From: Lysinibacillus fusiformis
GTDB lineage: Bacteria; Bacillota; Bacilli; Bacillales_A; Planococcaceae
Length of the DNA: 64,000 nt
Reading direction: 5' to 3'
NCBI RefSeq assembly: GCF_016925635.1
Contig: NZ_CP070490.1
Location: 3,974,001 to 4,038,000, forward strand
The translations under genes and the position numbers were made by a program. Shown here piece by piece: positions 41,985 to 51,324 of the stretch. Below the pieces are notes generated by a model that did no database searches, was not told the DNA's origin, and saw nothing but the letters and a program-made list of their open reading frames with translations. Each line of letters opens with the position of its first letter. Positions within the stretch are counted from its first letter, which is position 1.

Positions 41985-42803
41985 CTATCTATTTGTAATA
42001 GGTATTTGTATTTCCATTAATTGGACGTTTTGTGTTGTAGATAATGGCAAATATATTTCTCTACCTGGTTCGTTTTCCTTGATCTGATAGTTATTTTTCA
42101 CAATCCAGTTAGCTAAATCAACACAGGCTGTACAAGCAAAGTTAGAATCCGAACGAAAGGTCATTGTGGCCATCATCGGCTCTGGAGGAAGCGTCCGTAG
42201 TTGAAATGTATCGGGGAATGATGGAAGCTCCTTGGTTAAAAAATACCCGACTTCAAATTCAAACTCGTCTTCTTTTTCCTCTATTTCTTTCCATAAAACG
42301 ACCTGGGGACTTTGAGCCAAATGGCGCATTTCCTTTGTTAATAATTGATTAAATGTACGAAACAGGTCTGGAATATCTTCTTCTCTCCCACGTGCTTTCA
42401 ATGAAAGAAACTGCTGAGCACCTTCTGCCTTGATTCGGATTTCTTGATCTGATTCCACTTGTCCCTCTCGTTCTAAAAGTTGCATACGCTCTTCAATCCG
42501 TGCGAGCTTGGCTTGTTCTGTATCGATAATATGTTGGATTTCATTTTTCTTCAGCTTAAACATCCCTTGAATATCTTTTAACGTAATATCCTCATGGAGC
42601 AAACGTATAATCTGTGGCAAGGTGAACCCCAATTCCTTATAGAGAAAGATTCGGTTGAGCTCAAGTAGCTGGTCTGCTGAATAATATCGGTAGCAGGTGT
42701 CATCGTCCACCTTTCTCGGCTTTAATATGCCAATCTGATCATAATAGCGCAATGTTTTTAAGGATACTTTGCTTAGCCTGGAAAATTCACTGATTTTAAA
42801 CAA
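41985..42803 (-). CDS. MerR-family regulator with effector-binding domain (BmrR/BltR-like)
   Basis: 272 residues. The N-terminal winged helix is FKISEFSRLSKVSLKTLRYYDQIGILKPRKVDDDTCYRYYSADQLLELNRI, followed by a dimerisation coiled coil (about 75-115). A C-terminal GyrI-like ligand domain covers 120-272. Members activate adjacent efflux genes on binding cationic drugs. It heads an operon with the MFS gene and its promoter has the overlong spacer expected of a MerR target. Confidence 0.93.
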   Translation of the reverse strand: MFKISEFSRLSKVSLKTLRYYDQIGILKPRKVDDDTCYRYYSADQLLELNRIFLYKELGFTLPQIIRLLHEDITLKDIQGMFKLKKNEIQHIIDTEQAKLARIEERMQLLEREGQVESDQEIRIKAEGAQQFLSLKARGREEDIPDLFRTFNQLLTKEMRHLAQSPQVVLWKEIEEKEDEFEFEVGYFLTKELPSFPDTFQLRTLPPEPMMATMTFRSDSNFACTACVDLANWIVKNNYQIKENEPGREIYLPLSTTQNVQLMEIQIPITNR

Positions 42804-42834
42804 AATATCACCTCCAATCTAATAACTTAATGTA

Positions 42835-42866
42835 AGTATATAGTTTCCAGTACAGGGGAAAGTCAA
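42835..42866 (-). promoter_or_regulatory. MerR-type promoter with 20-base spacer
   Basis: On the minus strand TTGACT (42861-42866) and TATACT (42835-42840) are separated by 20 bases rather than 17. The spacer carries an inverted repeat TTTCC-N8-GGAAA. MerR-family activators untwist such stretched spacers, so this site is probably autoregulated. The gap from 42867 to 43244 has no other recognisable feature. Confidence 0.8.
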
Positions 42867-43244
42867 GTGTGTAAAAGAAACTTTTAAACCACTTTAAGGA
42901 GCCTTCCTCCAATAAGATGTAGCCAGGCGCTGTCACTAGTAGCCAATTTCGCAAAAAATTCTGGTCCAAAAGAACCTCCCACTCTTAGTAGCGCACCGTT
43001 TTGGATCAATGTAAATCAATTAAACTACATTTTAAAAATCTTAAGTAATAGTGATGCCACAATGTTTCCCTATTTTTTTAACTTTTGTTATCAAACGATG
43101 GTTTGGGGGCTATATTTCATTCAATTAACGAAGCAGCATACTTTATTACAGCGAAGATAAATATTTGAAACAAGTGAATGAACATTATATGATAAGATGG
43201 TTATTAATTACATTAAATGGTTTTAATACATATGGAGGGTATTT

Positions 43245-43700
43245 ATGCATGATTTTTATTTAATAAAAAAGACCGAAACACAAGATGAAGAATTTTTTCA
43301 ATATTTTTGGAGAGATAAAGAGCAATTCAAAGATTTAATTGTTGAATACATTGGACTTGAAGACAACCTAGTTGAATATATTTTTGATTCACTTACATGG
43401 ATTCCATGCAGGAACCCTAGCTTGCCTGGCATGCCTCAAGACATAGGCTTTAATAACATTGGCGTCACCCTATTTGAAGAACATTCGGCTCCTTGCCTTA
43501 TTTCGATTTTTACTGCTTGGTGTGATTTATTAAAAAATGGTCCAGAGGAAATCCTCAAAATGATTTATTACCATGATTACTCTGAGGATGAATTACTGCG
43601 TTTCGATAGAGACTACGCGATAGCCAAATTTGAAAAAATGAGTTCTATATCTAAACAACTGTCTGAGGGCAATTATTATATCTATCACATGGGGATATGA
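43245..43700 (+). CDS. Hypothetical protein, possible immunity-type protein
   Basis: 151 residues, acidic and rich in aromatic residues (DFYLIKKTETQDEEFFQYFWRDKEQFKDLIVEYIGL...SLTWIPCRNPSLPGMPQDIGFNNIGVTLFEEH). Strong ribosome binding site GGAGGG. Small acidic soluble proteins of this style next to unrelated short genes are common in Bacillaceae immunity islands, but no toxin is present here. I do not recognise a family. Confidence 0.62.
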   Translation: MHDFYLIKKTETQDEEFFQYFWRDKEQFKDLIVEYIGLEDNLVEYIFDSLTWIPCRNPSLPGMPQDIGFNNIGVTLFEEHSAPCLISIFTAWCDLLKNGPEEILKMIYYHDYSEDELLRFDRDYAIAKFEKMSSISKQLSEGNYYIYHMGI

Positions 43701-43764
43701 AAATCACAAACTAATGTTACTTTGAGCAGTACCAAACATCGCTTCGGAAAGGTGATGTTGTTAA

Positions 43765-44028
43765 TTGGAAAACAAAGAAATAATACTTAATATCTTAAAT
43801 GAAATCAAAAATGGCCATATACCTGTTCATACAGATTACAATTTTAATTTAGACATGTGGGCAGATCTTATTGAGTATATGCATGATAGAACATATATTG
43901 CTGATGTTACAATTTATTGGTTTGGCGATGATGATACATATAACAATGAAAGAGTTCACTCGGTTGATCTAACCAAAGTCACAATGACAACTTTTGGAGA
44001 AAGATTTTTAACAGAAGAAATGAATTAA
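43765..44028 (+). CDS. YjcQ-like winged-helix protein
   Basis: TTG 43765 with AAAGGTGATG upstream encodes 87 residues with the pattern of YjcQ. It starts ENKEIILNILNEIKNGH, has a middle ADLIEYMHDRTYIADVTIYWFGDD, and ends VTMTTFGERFLTEE, which corresponds to the usual T-x-x-G-x-x-Y-L-x-E tail. YjcQ proteins have a winged-helix fold and come from phages or mobile DNA; function unknown. Similarity is moderate. Confidence 0.5.
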   Translation: MENKEIILNILNEIKNGHIPVHTDYNFNLDMWADLIEYMHDRTYIADVTIYWFGDDDTYNNERVHSVDLTKVTMTTFGERFLTEEMN

Positions 44029-44064
44029 GTATATAAAATCAAAAATGTAAGTTAGGGACACAAT

Positions 44065-44106
44065 ATAACAATCAAAACATTGGCATATCCATGTTTTGAT
44101 TGTTAT
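44065..44106. terminator. Perfect 16-bp inverted repeat
   Basis: Bases 44065-44080 pair with 44091-44106 (core ATCAAAACAT/ATGTTTTGAT) around a 10-base loop. The trailing T-run is weak but the stem is long. It is a probable terminator for the YjcQ-like gene. Confidence 0.7.
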
Positions 44107-44200
44107 TCTTTGTTTCATTTATATACAGCTTTTTTAAATTACAGTAACAAGTTCGCAGATGATAGACTGGTATTCGTCGTATAAGATAGGGAGTAAAACT

Positions 44201-44710
44201 ATGAATGAATTTAATAAAGCGTTAACATATGTAAATGAATTACTTTATGCACCTCATCATTTGACTATAAAAAACAGCCAAGAGGAAACTCAAAATGCTG
44301 ATTACGGGGCTGGGATGTTTCAGTTGGATTCGAAATCAGTTCGATTTAGAGTCGCAAAAATAACACCTACCAAGGTAGGACAGTTTGTTTCCTTTTGGGA
44401 AAAGGATGCAGCTAATAAAAACCAAGCATTCTCATATGAGAACGCCACTGATTTATTGGTAATAAACACTTTTCATAATAATGGTGATTTTGGCCAATTT
44501 GTATTTCCAAAAGAAGTTCTTTTACAACAAAACATCCTTAAAATGGCTAATACAAAGGGGAAAATGGCTATTAGAGTTTACCCTAGTTGGGATACGCCCA
44601 CCAGCAAACAGGCAATCGCAACTAAAAAGTGGCAATCACCGTATTTTGTTAAAGTGGACGCTACTTCTCGTTTATCAATCCATGAGCTATTAAAATTATA
44701 CGCCTTCTAA
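44201..44710 (+). CDS. MepB-family protein
   Basis: 169 residues from ATG 44201 (AGGGAG at good spacing; an in-frame start at 44159 has none). The protein has the MepB pattern: NADYGAGMFQLDSKSVRFRVAKITPTKVGQFVSFWEKD, NHN-like NTFHNNGDFGQFVFPKEVLLQQ, and IRVYPSWDTPTSKQAIATKKWQSPYFVKV. In Staphylococcus MepB is encoded beside the MepA efflux pump; its own role is unclear. No MATE pump is adjacent here. Confidence 0.85.
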   Translation: MNEFNKALTYVNELLYAPHHLTIKNSQEETQNADYGAGMFQLDSKSVRFRVAKITPTKVGQFVSFWEKDAANKNQAFSYENATDLLVINTFHNNGDFGQFVFPKEVLLQQNILKMANTKGKMAIRVYPSWDTPTSKQAIATKKWQSPYFVKVDATSRLSIHELLKLYAF

Positions 44711-44850
44711 AATTAGGTATCTTTAACTGTGTCATTCAATCGGGCGCCATCCTGGAACATGGATAGGCGTCATTTTTATTTTAGGTGTCGAATACCATAA
44801 CAAATATTAAAAGCTAATCAACATTATACTGAGGAGGCGTAATACTGAAG

Positions 44851-45615
44851 ATGAATGAACAAAGCATAAAAAATAAAAAGGCGTGGGAATATCGAGCATA
44901 TGAATTTTGGAATAAAAGCAACGGCACCCCTAAGGATTTGGCTATTCATATATTAGAAAACCCTATCGCATGTCTTAAAAAGCACAAACAATACTTTGAA
45001 CATATTGAAGGAAAGAAGATTGCCAATATTTGCGGTTCAAATGGCAGAAAAGCAGTACCATTAGCATTATTAGGTGCTGAAGTAACCGTATTTGATATTT
45101 CAGCAGAAAACCAAAAATATGCCTTAGAATTAGCAGAACATGCAAATACCTCTATTCATTATATTGTCACTGATATTGATGATATTGACTTAACAAAGTA
45201 TAGAAGCCATTTTGACATGATTTATTTAGAAGGAGGCATATTACACTATTTTAATGATATTGATAAATTCATGTTGATTCTGTTTTCTTTACTAAAAGAT
45301 GGTGGGGAAATGATTCTCAGTGATTTTCATCCCTTAAGAAGATGTATAGTTAAAGGACCTAACGCTGAAATCCAATATCAAATCCAACAAGGTTATTTTG
45401 ACCAAGAATTACAAAATGGAGACTTAGCGTATAAGCATTTCTTTGATGAGCATGAACAACAAGACTTTCCAGATGTATCTATACGGTTTTATACACTTAG
45501 TGAAATAATAAATGCTGTTATCACATCAGGTTTCAAATTAAAGAAATTTGATGAGCATCGTGGTTGGAAAAATGAAAATATCCCATGGGAATTTACTATC
45601 TTAGCTTTTAGATAA
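44851..45615 (+). CDS. SAM-dependent methyltransferase
   Basis: 254 residues. The motif I region is KIANICGSNGRKAVPLALLGAEVTVFDISAENQKYALELAEH at about 55-95; the first Gly is replaced (C-G-S-N-G), as in some YjhP/SmtA-like members. FDMIYLEGGILHYFNDIDKFM matches motif IV. The C-terminal KKFDEHRGWKNENIPWEFTILAFR is typical of this Bacillus family. Substrate unknown. Array 3 starts directly at its stop codon. Confidence 0.85.
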   Translation: MNEQSIKNKKAWEYRAYEFWNKSNGTPKDLAIHILENPIACLKKHKQYFEHIEGKKIANICGSNGRKAVPLALLGAEVTVFDISAENQKYALELAEHANTSIHYIVTDIDDIDLTKYRSHFDMIYLEGGILHYFNDIDKFMLILFSLLKDGGEMILSDFHPLRRCIVKGPNAEIQYQIQQGYFDQELQNGDLAYKHFFDEHEQQDFPDVSIRFYTLSEIINAVITSGFKLKKFDEHRGWKNENIPWEFTILAFR

Positions 45616-46138
45616 AGACAATCGAAAGTGAAGGATACAACTGAAAAAGTAGCGGATAGAACGCTCAAAGTGAGGGATAGCCCTCAAATAGAAGGATAGA
45701 ATTCTAAAAGTGCAGGATACAACTGAAAAAGTAGCGGATAGAACGTTCAAAGTGAGGGATAGCCCTCAAATAGAAGGATAGGATTCTAAAAGTGCAGGAT
45801 ACAACTGAAAAAGTAGCGGATAGAACGTTCAAAGTGAGGGATAGCCCTCAAATAGAAGGATAGGATTCTAAAAGTGCAGGATACAACTGAAAAAGTAGCG
45901 GATAGAACGCTCAAAGTGGAGGATAGCCCTCAAAGAGAAGGATAGAATTCTAAAAGTGCAGGATAGAACTGAAAAAGTAGCGGATAGAACGTTCAAAGTG
46001 AGGGATAGCCCTCAAAGAGAAGGATAGAATTCTAAAAGTGCAGGATAGAACTGAAAAAGTAGCGGATAGAACGCTCAAAGTGAGGGATAGTCCCGCAAAA
46101 TAGGGGGATAGCCTGTAAAGTGAAGGATACAACTGAAA
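45616..46138. repeat. Repeat array 3, 21-bp period
   Basis: About 520 bases. Units begin with GGATA and end with AAAGT plus three to five variable bases. GGATA at 45675, 45694, 45715, 45736 and 45757 gives steps of 19, 21, 21 and 21, an 82-base higher-order repeat present about six times with few changes. The four unit types are GGATAGCCCTCAAATAGAA, GGATAG-AATTCTAAAAGTG, GGATAC-AACTGAAAAAGTAG and GGATAG-AACGYTCAAAGTGA. It starts at the stop codon of the methyltransferase gene and ends at a terminator. Confidence 0.93.
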
Positions 46139-46143
46139 AAGTA

Positions 46144-46186
46144 GTGAGCGCTATCCGTGAATTAGGATAAGCGCTTCATTTTTTTC
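46144..46186 (+). terminator. Terminator at the end of array 3
   Basis: AGCGCTATCC (46147-46156) pairs with GGATAAGCGCT (46165-46175), with one bulge, followed by ATTTTTTTC. The stem contains TATCC/GGATA, the core motif of the array itself. Confidence 0.85.
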
Positions 46187-46207
46187 TTAAACTTTTAAGC
46201 CCTCAAA

Positions 46208-46855
46208 CTAGTATTTAACCTTCAAGCCTAGTAATGAAGCAAAACCTATCGCTTGTTCAGTAGAGACTTCACACCCATGTAAACTTTCTGGAGTGACTTG
46301 CAGTCTTTTAAATTGACATGTACTGATGTCTATTCCTTTTAACGAAGTTTGAGAGAAATCCACATCATGTAGATTACTTTCCTGAAACGCCACTTTATTA
46401 AGTGAACAATCATAAAAATTAGCACCTTGTAGGGAGGTGTTATCAAATAATACTTGTTTGAAACGCACTTCAGGGAAATTGCATAAGTTTGCAAGACAAT
46501 TTTCAAATGAAACATTGCCAAGGTTTGCTTCAGTTAAATTCAACCCCAATAATTTACAGTTTTTAAAGGCCACTCTATGAATGATGCCTTCACTTAGATT
46601 GGAGTTAGATAAATCACAGTTTTCAAAAACGACATCCGTTAAATCAATTTTTTGAAAGGTACAATTGATGAATGTGACATTTTTAAAGATAACGTTAGAG
46701 ACGATTAATCGTTCAACATCCTCGTGATCCATGACGGTATCAGCAATCATGCAATTTGTTAAATAGGGTTCTTCATCATAAAAAATATCCTGAAAGTTTG
46801 CCTTGTCAAGATTAGTAGGTATTTTTGGTGATGTAAGTTGGAAATTGTATGACAT
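46208..46855 (-). CDS. Pentapeptide repeat protein
   Basis: 215 residues with more than 20 A/S-x-L/F-x-x repeats (FKNVTFINCTFQKIDLTDVVFENCDLSNSNLSEG...), forming a right-handed quadrilateral beta-helix. It is interrupted near residue 110, then ends STCQFKRLQVTPESLHGCEVSTEQAIGFASLLGLKV. The length and the conserved C-terminal tail resemble Qnr/McbG-like chromosomal proteins of Bacillales, which can protect gyrase. That function here is inference only. It is convergent with array 3. Confidence 0.88.
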   Translation of the reverse strand: MSYNFQLTSPKIPTNLDKANFQDIFYDEEPYLTNCMIADTVMDHEDVERLIVSNVIFKNVTFINCTFQKIDLTDVVFENCDLSNSNLSEGIIHRVAFKNCKLLGLNLTEANLGNVSFENCLANLCNFPEVRFKQVLFDNTSLQGANFYDCSLNKVAFQESNLHDVDFSQTSLKGIDISTCQFKRLQVTPESLHGCEVSTEQAIGFASLLGLKVKY

Positions 46856-46930
46856 ATTAGCACACCCTTCAAATGTAAATAAAAGCTTTTCCTATTTAGT
46901 ATAAGTGCAAAGCTAAAATAAGAACACTGT

Positions 46931-47866
46931 CTATACAACGGTGCTTTTTGTCACCATCTTACTAAAAACGGAGGCTAGCACCTGTTGAAATAGCATACCG
47001 AACACAACAGGCATGGCGACTTTACCTGGAAAATATGTTGTGGCCACAATGACACCGACGGCAATATTTCTCATGCCACCAGTAAAAACAAAGGTTGCCA
47101 TTTGAGGGCCATCTTTTAACAGGTATCGACCAATGAGGTAAGCAAATAGATAGCCCGATATAGCAAGCAAGAACACTAAAAGCACCACGAATAAGAGATG
47201 CATGTTGATATCCTTTAAGTAGGGAGCAATCGCACTACTATTAATCAATATAACTGCAAATAAACATAGCTTGGAAAAAGGAGCAAGCTTCTTACCGATT
47301 TTTTTTGGGATGGCTCCTTTTGAAAGTTCATTCACTAAAATACCTAAAATCGTAGGTAAGACAATCATCCACAGCAAGTTCAGAATCAGGGATGCCACAT
47401 CCAACTCAATTTTTTCACCCGAAACGATATAGAGGATGAAGGGGAGGATGATGGGAGAAAGGAGTGTATCAATTAAAATAATCGATAAGCCTAACGGTAA
47501 GTTTCCTTTACAAATATTGATCCAAATAACACTCGTTACGCCTGTTGGGAGTGCAACCGCTAAGACAAAACCAACAGTCAACAAATGGTCATCGAACAAA
47601 ACGGTGGACAAGAAATACGCCCATAAAGGCATCAAGAGATGAAGAAAAAGGATGGAGCATAAAATGAGTACTGGATGCTTCATGAAAATTTTTACATCTT
47701 TAAATTTCATATGTAAGCTTCCTGAAAATGTCATGAAGGCAAATAGCCAGGAGACGAGGAATAATAAATGATGTCCAATGCTTTCTAAGAACACACCGAT
47801 AATTAAACTTAATGGTGTCAGGATCGCAATGTATTTTTGGAGAAATACATTCAGTTTTTCTAACAT
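46931..47866 (-). CDS. BASS-family (bile acid:sodium symporter-like) transporter
   Basis: 311 residues with about nine or ten membrane helices. The BASS features are FMTFSGSLHMKFKD, VALPTGVTSVIWINICKGNLPLGLSIILIDTLLSPIILPFIL and the crossover region VFTGGMRNIAVGVIVATTYFPGKVAMPVVFGMLFQQVLA. Bacterial members carry organic anions with sodium. Substrate unknown. Confidence 0.9.
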   Translation of the reverse strand: MLEKLNVFLQKYIAILTPLSLIIGVFLESIGHHLLFLVSWLFAFMTFSGSLHMKFKDVKIFMKHPVLILCSILFLHLLMPLWAYFLSTVLFDDHLLTVGFVLAVALPTGVTSVIWINICKGNLPLGLSIILIDTLLSPIILPFILYIVSGEKIELDVASLILNLLWMIVLPTILGILVNELSKGAIPKKIGKKLAPFSKLCLFAVILINSSAIAPYLKDINMHLLFVVLLVFLLAISGYLFAYLIGRYLLKDGPQMATFVFTGGMRNIAVGVIVATTYFPGKVAMPVVFGMLFQQVLASVFSKMVTKSTVV

Positions 47867-47965
47867 ACAAAGACCTTCTTTTTTTATCTGATTTTATCAT
47901 ATTATTATAATTGTAGGCGTATTTCCAGAAAAAAACGAAGGTCTATGTGAAGGAGATAAAACCAG

Positions 47966-48157
47966 CTAAGTATTTACTTGTTTTTTATCCGTTTCTTTCG
48001 TAAATGGAATCCATACAATGCCTACGATCAATAACATATTACCTGTCCACCTAACCCATAAATAATAAGGATGGTCTTTTAAAAAGTACAACGAGGCTAG
48101 GATAATCATCATCCCAATACCAATCATCAATTTTAAAAAAATCGGAATTTTTGCCAT
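47966..48157 (-). CDS. Small membrane protein
   Basis: 63 residues from ATG 48157, with AAAGGAGG seven bases upstream (longer open frame to 48193 has no site). There are two hydrophobic helices (FLKLMIGIGMMIILASLYFL and MLLIVGIVWIPF) and a basic C-terminus. It is 40 bases downstream of the HXXEE gene, probably in the same operon. Function unknown. Confidence 0.72.
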   Translation of the reverse strand: MAKIPIFLKLMIGIGMMIILASLYFLKDHPYYLWVRWTGNMLLIVGIVWIPFTKETDKKQVNT

Positions 48158-48197
48158 TCTATTTCCTCCTTTCTTTCTTTTCACGATGAACATGTAT

Positions 48198-48731
48198 CTA
48201 CACCACTCTTTTTCCTATCCAATGAGCAGTGAAGACAATGGGGAAAAATAGTATGCCAAAAGGAAGACTTATCAAAACGATAGGCCACGTAAGGATGCCA
48301 CTAGTAAACAAAGATTTAAATAAAATAATACTATAGGGAATAATGATGATCGCTGATGTTATCGCTCCTGGGGTAATGGAACGAAAGAACAGCGATTGTC
48401 CAATATGGGTAAAAGCATGGATAAAGAAAACAAGTGTAACAGCTGTGAAAAAATAGATAGTAAAAGTGACTCCATTTAGGAAATAGTAGTTAGCCAGAAT
48501 GGTAGAGAGACTGACAAATAAAAAGATAAATAACACAGCAACAGCAAATTGTGCTGTGGTCATTGAAAATTGTTTCACCACTTTATCGGCTATTTTTGGG
48601 GGTAATCTTTCATACAGCTTATGACGATTGTGATGTAACCATTTCTCTATCATAATAATTTCTTCAAAGTCATGGATAATAAATAAAATAGGAAACAACC
48701 AAATAAGTGTTTGAACATTCAACCATTCCAT
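48198..48731 (-). CDS. HXXEE domain-containing membrane protein
   Basis: The 177-residue protein has the HXXEE motif (IHDFEEIIMIEKWL) near residue 20, after a first helix. The second family motif, FIHAFTHIGQSLFFRSITPGAITS, is at about 105-128. About five membrane helices. The motif histidines and glutamates suggest a metal-bound intramembrane site, but the activity is not known. GGAGAAAGG precedes ATG 48731. Confidence 0.85.
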   Translation of the reverse strand: MEWLNVQTLIWLFPILFIIHDFEEIIMIEKWLHHNRHKLYERLPPKIADKVVKQFSMTTAQFAVAVLFIFLFVSLSTILANYYFLNGVTFTIYFFTAVTLVFFIHAFTHIGQSLFFRSITPGAITSAIIIIPYSIILFKSLFTSGILTWPIVLISLPFGILFFPIVFTAHWIGKRVV

Positions 48732-48863
48732 ATGCATACCTTTCTCCTTATCACTATGCTGAAAGTGACCCTGAAAATACCATTTTTATATAATATATGT
48801 TAATAATAACATATTGGAATTTAGCTAAGATTCATTATTATTAAGAAATTGAGGGATGAAGCG

Positions 48864-49115
48864 ATGAGTGAAATCGATAAACGTAATAGACTAAACGAGG
48901 AACCATTTACTTATCAAATGACCAAAAAGGGGACTGTCGTTATTTATTATGAAGGGAAGCAAATTAAAATCGTCAAGGAGAAAGAGGCTGAGCGTCTTCT
49001 AGCAAAAATTCAGGAAGTGAAAGGTCAGATTAAGGAAGTCCAGTTATTGTTAGCTAAAATTACGGGTAATTTTAAACGGGGTAACGAGAAATTGGGTAAA
49101 CATAAAAGATTATGA
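48864..49115 (+). CDS. Small hypothetical protein
   Basis: 83 residues from ATG 48864 (GAGGGATGAAG upstream). There is a short strand pair (FTYQMTKKGTVVIYYEGKQIKIVKEKEAERLLAKI) followed by a long Lys-rich helix (QEVKGQIKEVQLLLAKITGNFKRGNEKL). No family recognised. The 233-base gap after it holds no clear feature apart from AT-rich DNA. Confidence 0.72.
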   Translation: MSEIDKRNRLNEEPFTYQMTKKGTVVIYYEGKQIKIVKEKEAERLLAKIQEVKGQIKEVQLLLAKITGNFKRGNEKLGKHKRL

Positions 49116-49349
49116 AGGTTAAAATGATTTATTGATATAATAATTATGCAAATCTAGTAGGAACATGCTGTCTTTATTTTTCCTTTTTAAGGTAGAATTT
49201 ATGGGGATTAGTTCGGCGTTTTAATGTTTTATTCTCTTTTATAAAAATACAAACAGTTGTTATGTCCAATGAGAAGGGTATGCTAATTGGCAGCCAAATT
49301 TCGAATTTGAATTTTTTGTTAATTTTTAGCTCAATTTACCATCAGGCCG

Positions 49350-51131
49350 ATGATCGATCTGTTTTACAGCAATGGTAACTATGAAGCTTTCGCACGTCCT
49401 AAAAAACCTGAGGGGGTAGATGCAAAATCTGCTTATCTGATTGGTTCGGGACTAGCCTCGCTTTCAGCGGCATGTTTTTTAATTCGTGATGGCCAAATGA
49501 AAGGAGAGAATATTCATATTCTCGAAGAGTTGGATATTTCAGGAGGTAGTCTTGATGGCATACTTAATCCGACGAGAGGGTTTATTATTCGCGGTGGTCG
49601 TGAAATGGAAGATCATTTTGAATGCCTATGGGATTTATTCCGTTCCATTCCTTCGTTAGAAGTAGAAAATGCTTCGGTTTTAGATGAATTTTATTGGCTA
49701 AATAAAGAGGACCCTAACTATTCAAAATGTCGATTAATAAAGGATAGAGGACAAAGACTAGAGGATGATGGCAAGTTCACCTTATCCGATCAATCCTCTG
49801 AAGAAATGATTAAATTATTCTTTACCCCTGAGGAAAAATTAGAGGATAAAAAAATCACAGATGTTTTTTCAGAGGAATTTTTTGAATCGAACTTTTGGCT
49901 CTATTGGTCCACTATGTTTGCGTTTGAAAAATGGCATTCTGCGATGGAAATGCGTCGTTATATTATGCGTTTCATTCATCATATTGGCGGATTACCAGAT
50001 TTATCGGCCTTGAAATTTACAAAGTATAATCAGTATGAATCACTCGTGCTTCCAATGATTAAATATTTAGAAAGTCATGATGTTGATTTCCAATATAATA
50101 CGGTTGTAGAAAATGTTTTGGTTGATAAGGTAGGAGACAAAAAAGTCGCTCATACATTGGTGTTAAGAAAAGATGGTGTGAAAAAGAATATTGAGCTAAC
50201 AGAAAATGAGTTAGTGTTTGTGACAAATGGTAGTATTACGGAGAGCACAACCTACGGGGATAATAATACACCAGCCCCTATAAATAAAGAGTTAGGTGGC
50301 AGCTGGTCGCTATGGAAAAACATCGCTGCTCAAGGTGAAGAGTTTGGGCGACCAGAAAAGTTCTGTGATAATCTTCCAGAGGAAAGCTGGTTTGTTTCAG
50401 CTACTCTTACGACATTAGACGATCGTGTGGCTCCTTATATTGAAAAAATCAGTAAAAGGGACCCATATGCTGGTAAGGTTGTAACAGGAGGGATTGTCAC
50501 AGCTACCGATTCTAATTGGATGCTAAGCTATACATTGAATCGACAACCTCATTTTAAAAATCAACCAAAGGATCAATTAGTTGTTTGGATTTATGGCTTA
50601 CTATCAAACAAACCAGGTGATTTTATTAAGAAAAGTATTACGGAATGTACAGGCATTGAGATTGCACAAGAGTGGTTATACCATATGGGTGTACCGGTGG
50701 ATGAAATTCCAGACATTGCGCAAAATTCTTGTAATACCATTCCATGCTATATGCCTTACATCACCTCTTATTTCATGCCAAGAGCAATGGGCGATCGTCC
50801 ACTAGTTGTGCCAGAAGGTTCCGCTAACCTAGCCTTCATTGGCAACTTTAGTGAAACAGCAAGAGATACAGTCTTTACCACTGAATATTCAGTAAGAACG
50901 GCGATGGAGGCAGTCTATCAATTATTAACGATTGATCGTGGAGTGCCAGAAGTATTTGCATCTGCCTTTGATGTTCGCACGTTGTTAGCTTCAACGGCTC
51001 GTTTACTGGATGGCAAAAAATTAACAGATATTGATGCACCATTTATCTTAAAGCAAATCGGTAAATTGGGTATTCACAAAACAAAAGATACAATCATTTA
51101 TGATTTACTGAAAGAAAGTAAATTAATCTAG
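49350..51131 (+). CDS. ohyA: Oleate hydratase
   Basis: 593 residues, the usual size. This FAD-dependent enzyme adds water to the cis double bond of oleate, giving 10-hydroxystearate, and was long called myosin-cross-reactive antigen. Seen here are [19 protein letters not shown], the FAD motif [28 protein letters not shown], the catalytic-loop region [20 protein letters not shown] and the C-terminal [31 protein letters not shown]. It probably detoxifies host or environmental unsaturated fatty acids. The ribosome binding site (CAGG) is weak. Monocistronic. Confidence 0.96.
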   Translation: MIDLFYSNGNYEAFARPKKPEGVDAKSAYLIGSGLASLSAACFLIRDGQMKGENIHILEELDISGGSLDGILNPTRGFIIRGGREMEDHFECLWDLFRSIPSLEVENASVLDEFYWLNKEDPNYSKCRLIKDRGQRLEDDGKFTLSDQSSEEMIKLFFTPEEKLEDKKITDVFSEEFFESNFWLYWSTMFAFEKWHSAMEMRRYIMRFIHHIGGLPDLSALKFTKYNQYESLVLPMIKYLESHDVDFQYNTVVENVLVDKVGDKKVAHTLVLRKDGVKKNIELTENELVFVTNGSITESTTYGDNNTPAPINKELGGSWSLWKNIAAQGEEFGRPEKFCDNLPEESWFVSATLTTLDDRVAPYIEKISKRDPYAGKVVTGGIVTATDSNWMLSYTLNRQPHFKNQPKDQLVVWIYGLLSNKPGDFIKKSITECTGIEIAQEWLYHMGVPVDEIPDIAQNSCNTIPCYMPYITSYFMPRAMGDRPLVVPEGSANLAFIGNFSETARDTVFTTEYSVRTAMEAVYQLLTIDRGVPEVFASAFDVRTLLASTARLLDGKKLTDIDAPFILKQIGKLGIHKTKDTIIYDLLKESKLI

Positions 51132-51146
51132 TGTTTTAGCAGAAAA

Positions 51147-51185
51147 ATAGACAAAGCCGTTTGAGGAGCTTTGTCTATTTTTTTT
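51147..51185 (+). terminator. Rho-independent terminator
   Basis: AAATAGACAAAGC and GCTTTGTCTATTT form a 13-bp stem followed by T-run, after the hydratase gene; its end touches the stop codon of the next minus-strand gene. Confidence 0.9.
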
Positions 51186-51297
51186 ATAGCCAATCTTTTA
51201 CATAGGCAAGTAAACCGATAAACGCACCTAACCCCATGCCAATAAAGACAGGCACTATGAGGTTGGCTTTCTTTTGTACGGTTTTCATTTCTTCCAT
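51184..51297 (-). CDS. 37-residue membrane protein
   Basis: AAGGGA is seven bases before ATG 51297. The peptide MEEMKTVQKKANLIVPVF... has a charged start and one glycine-rich hydrophobic helix (IGMGLGAFIGLLAYV), ending VKDWL. Its last bases abut the oleate hydratase terminator. A likely small membrane gene of unknown role. Confidence 0.6.
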   Translation of the reverse strand: MEEMKTVQKKANLIVPVFIGMGLGAFIGLLAYVKDWL

Positions 51298-51324
51298 TGA
51301 AATCCCTTCTTTCCCATCACATAC

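Noticed and set aside
45950..46132. Minus-strand frame over array 3
   Set aside because: Made entirely of array units, no ribosome binding site, and unit changes do not favour synonymous positions by eye.
13855..46138. CRISPR arrays
   Set aside because: The repeats have no unique spacers of constant length, are degenerate throughout, and there are no cas genes nearby.
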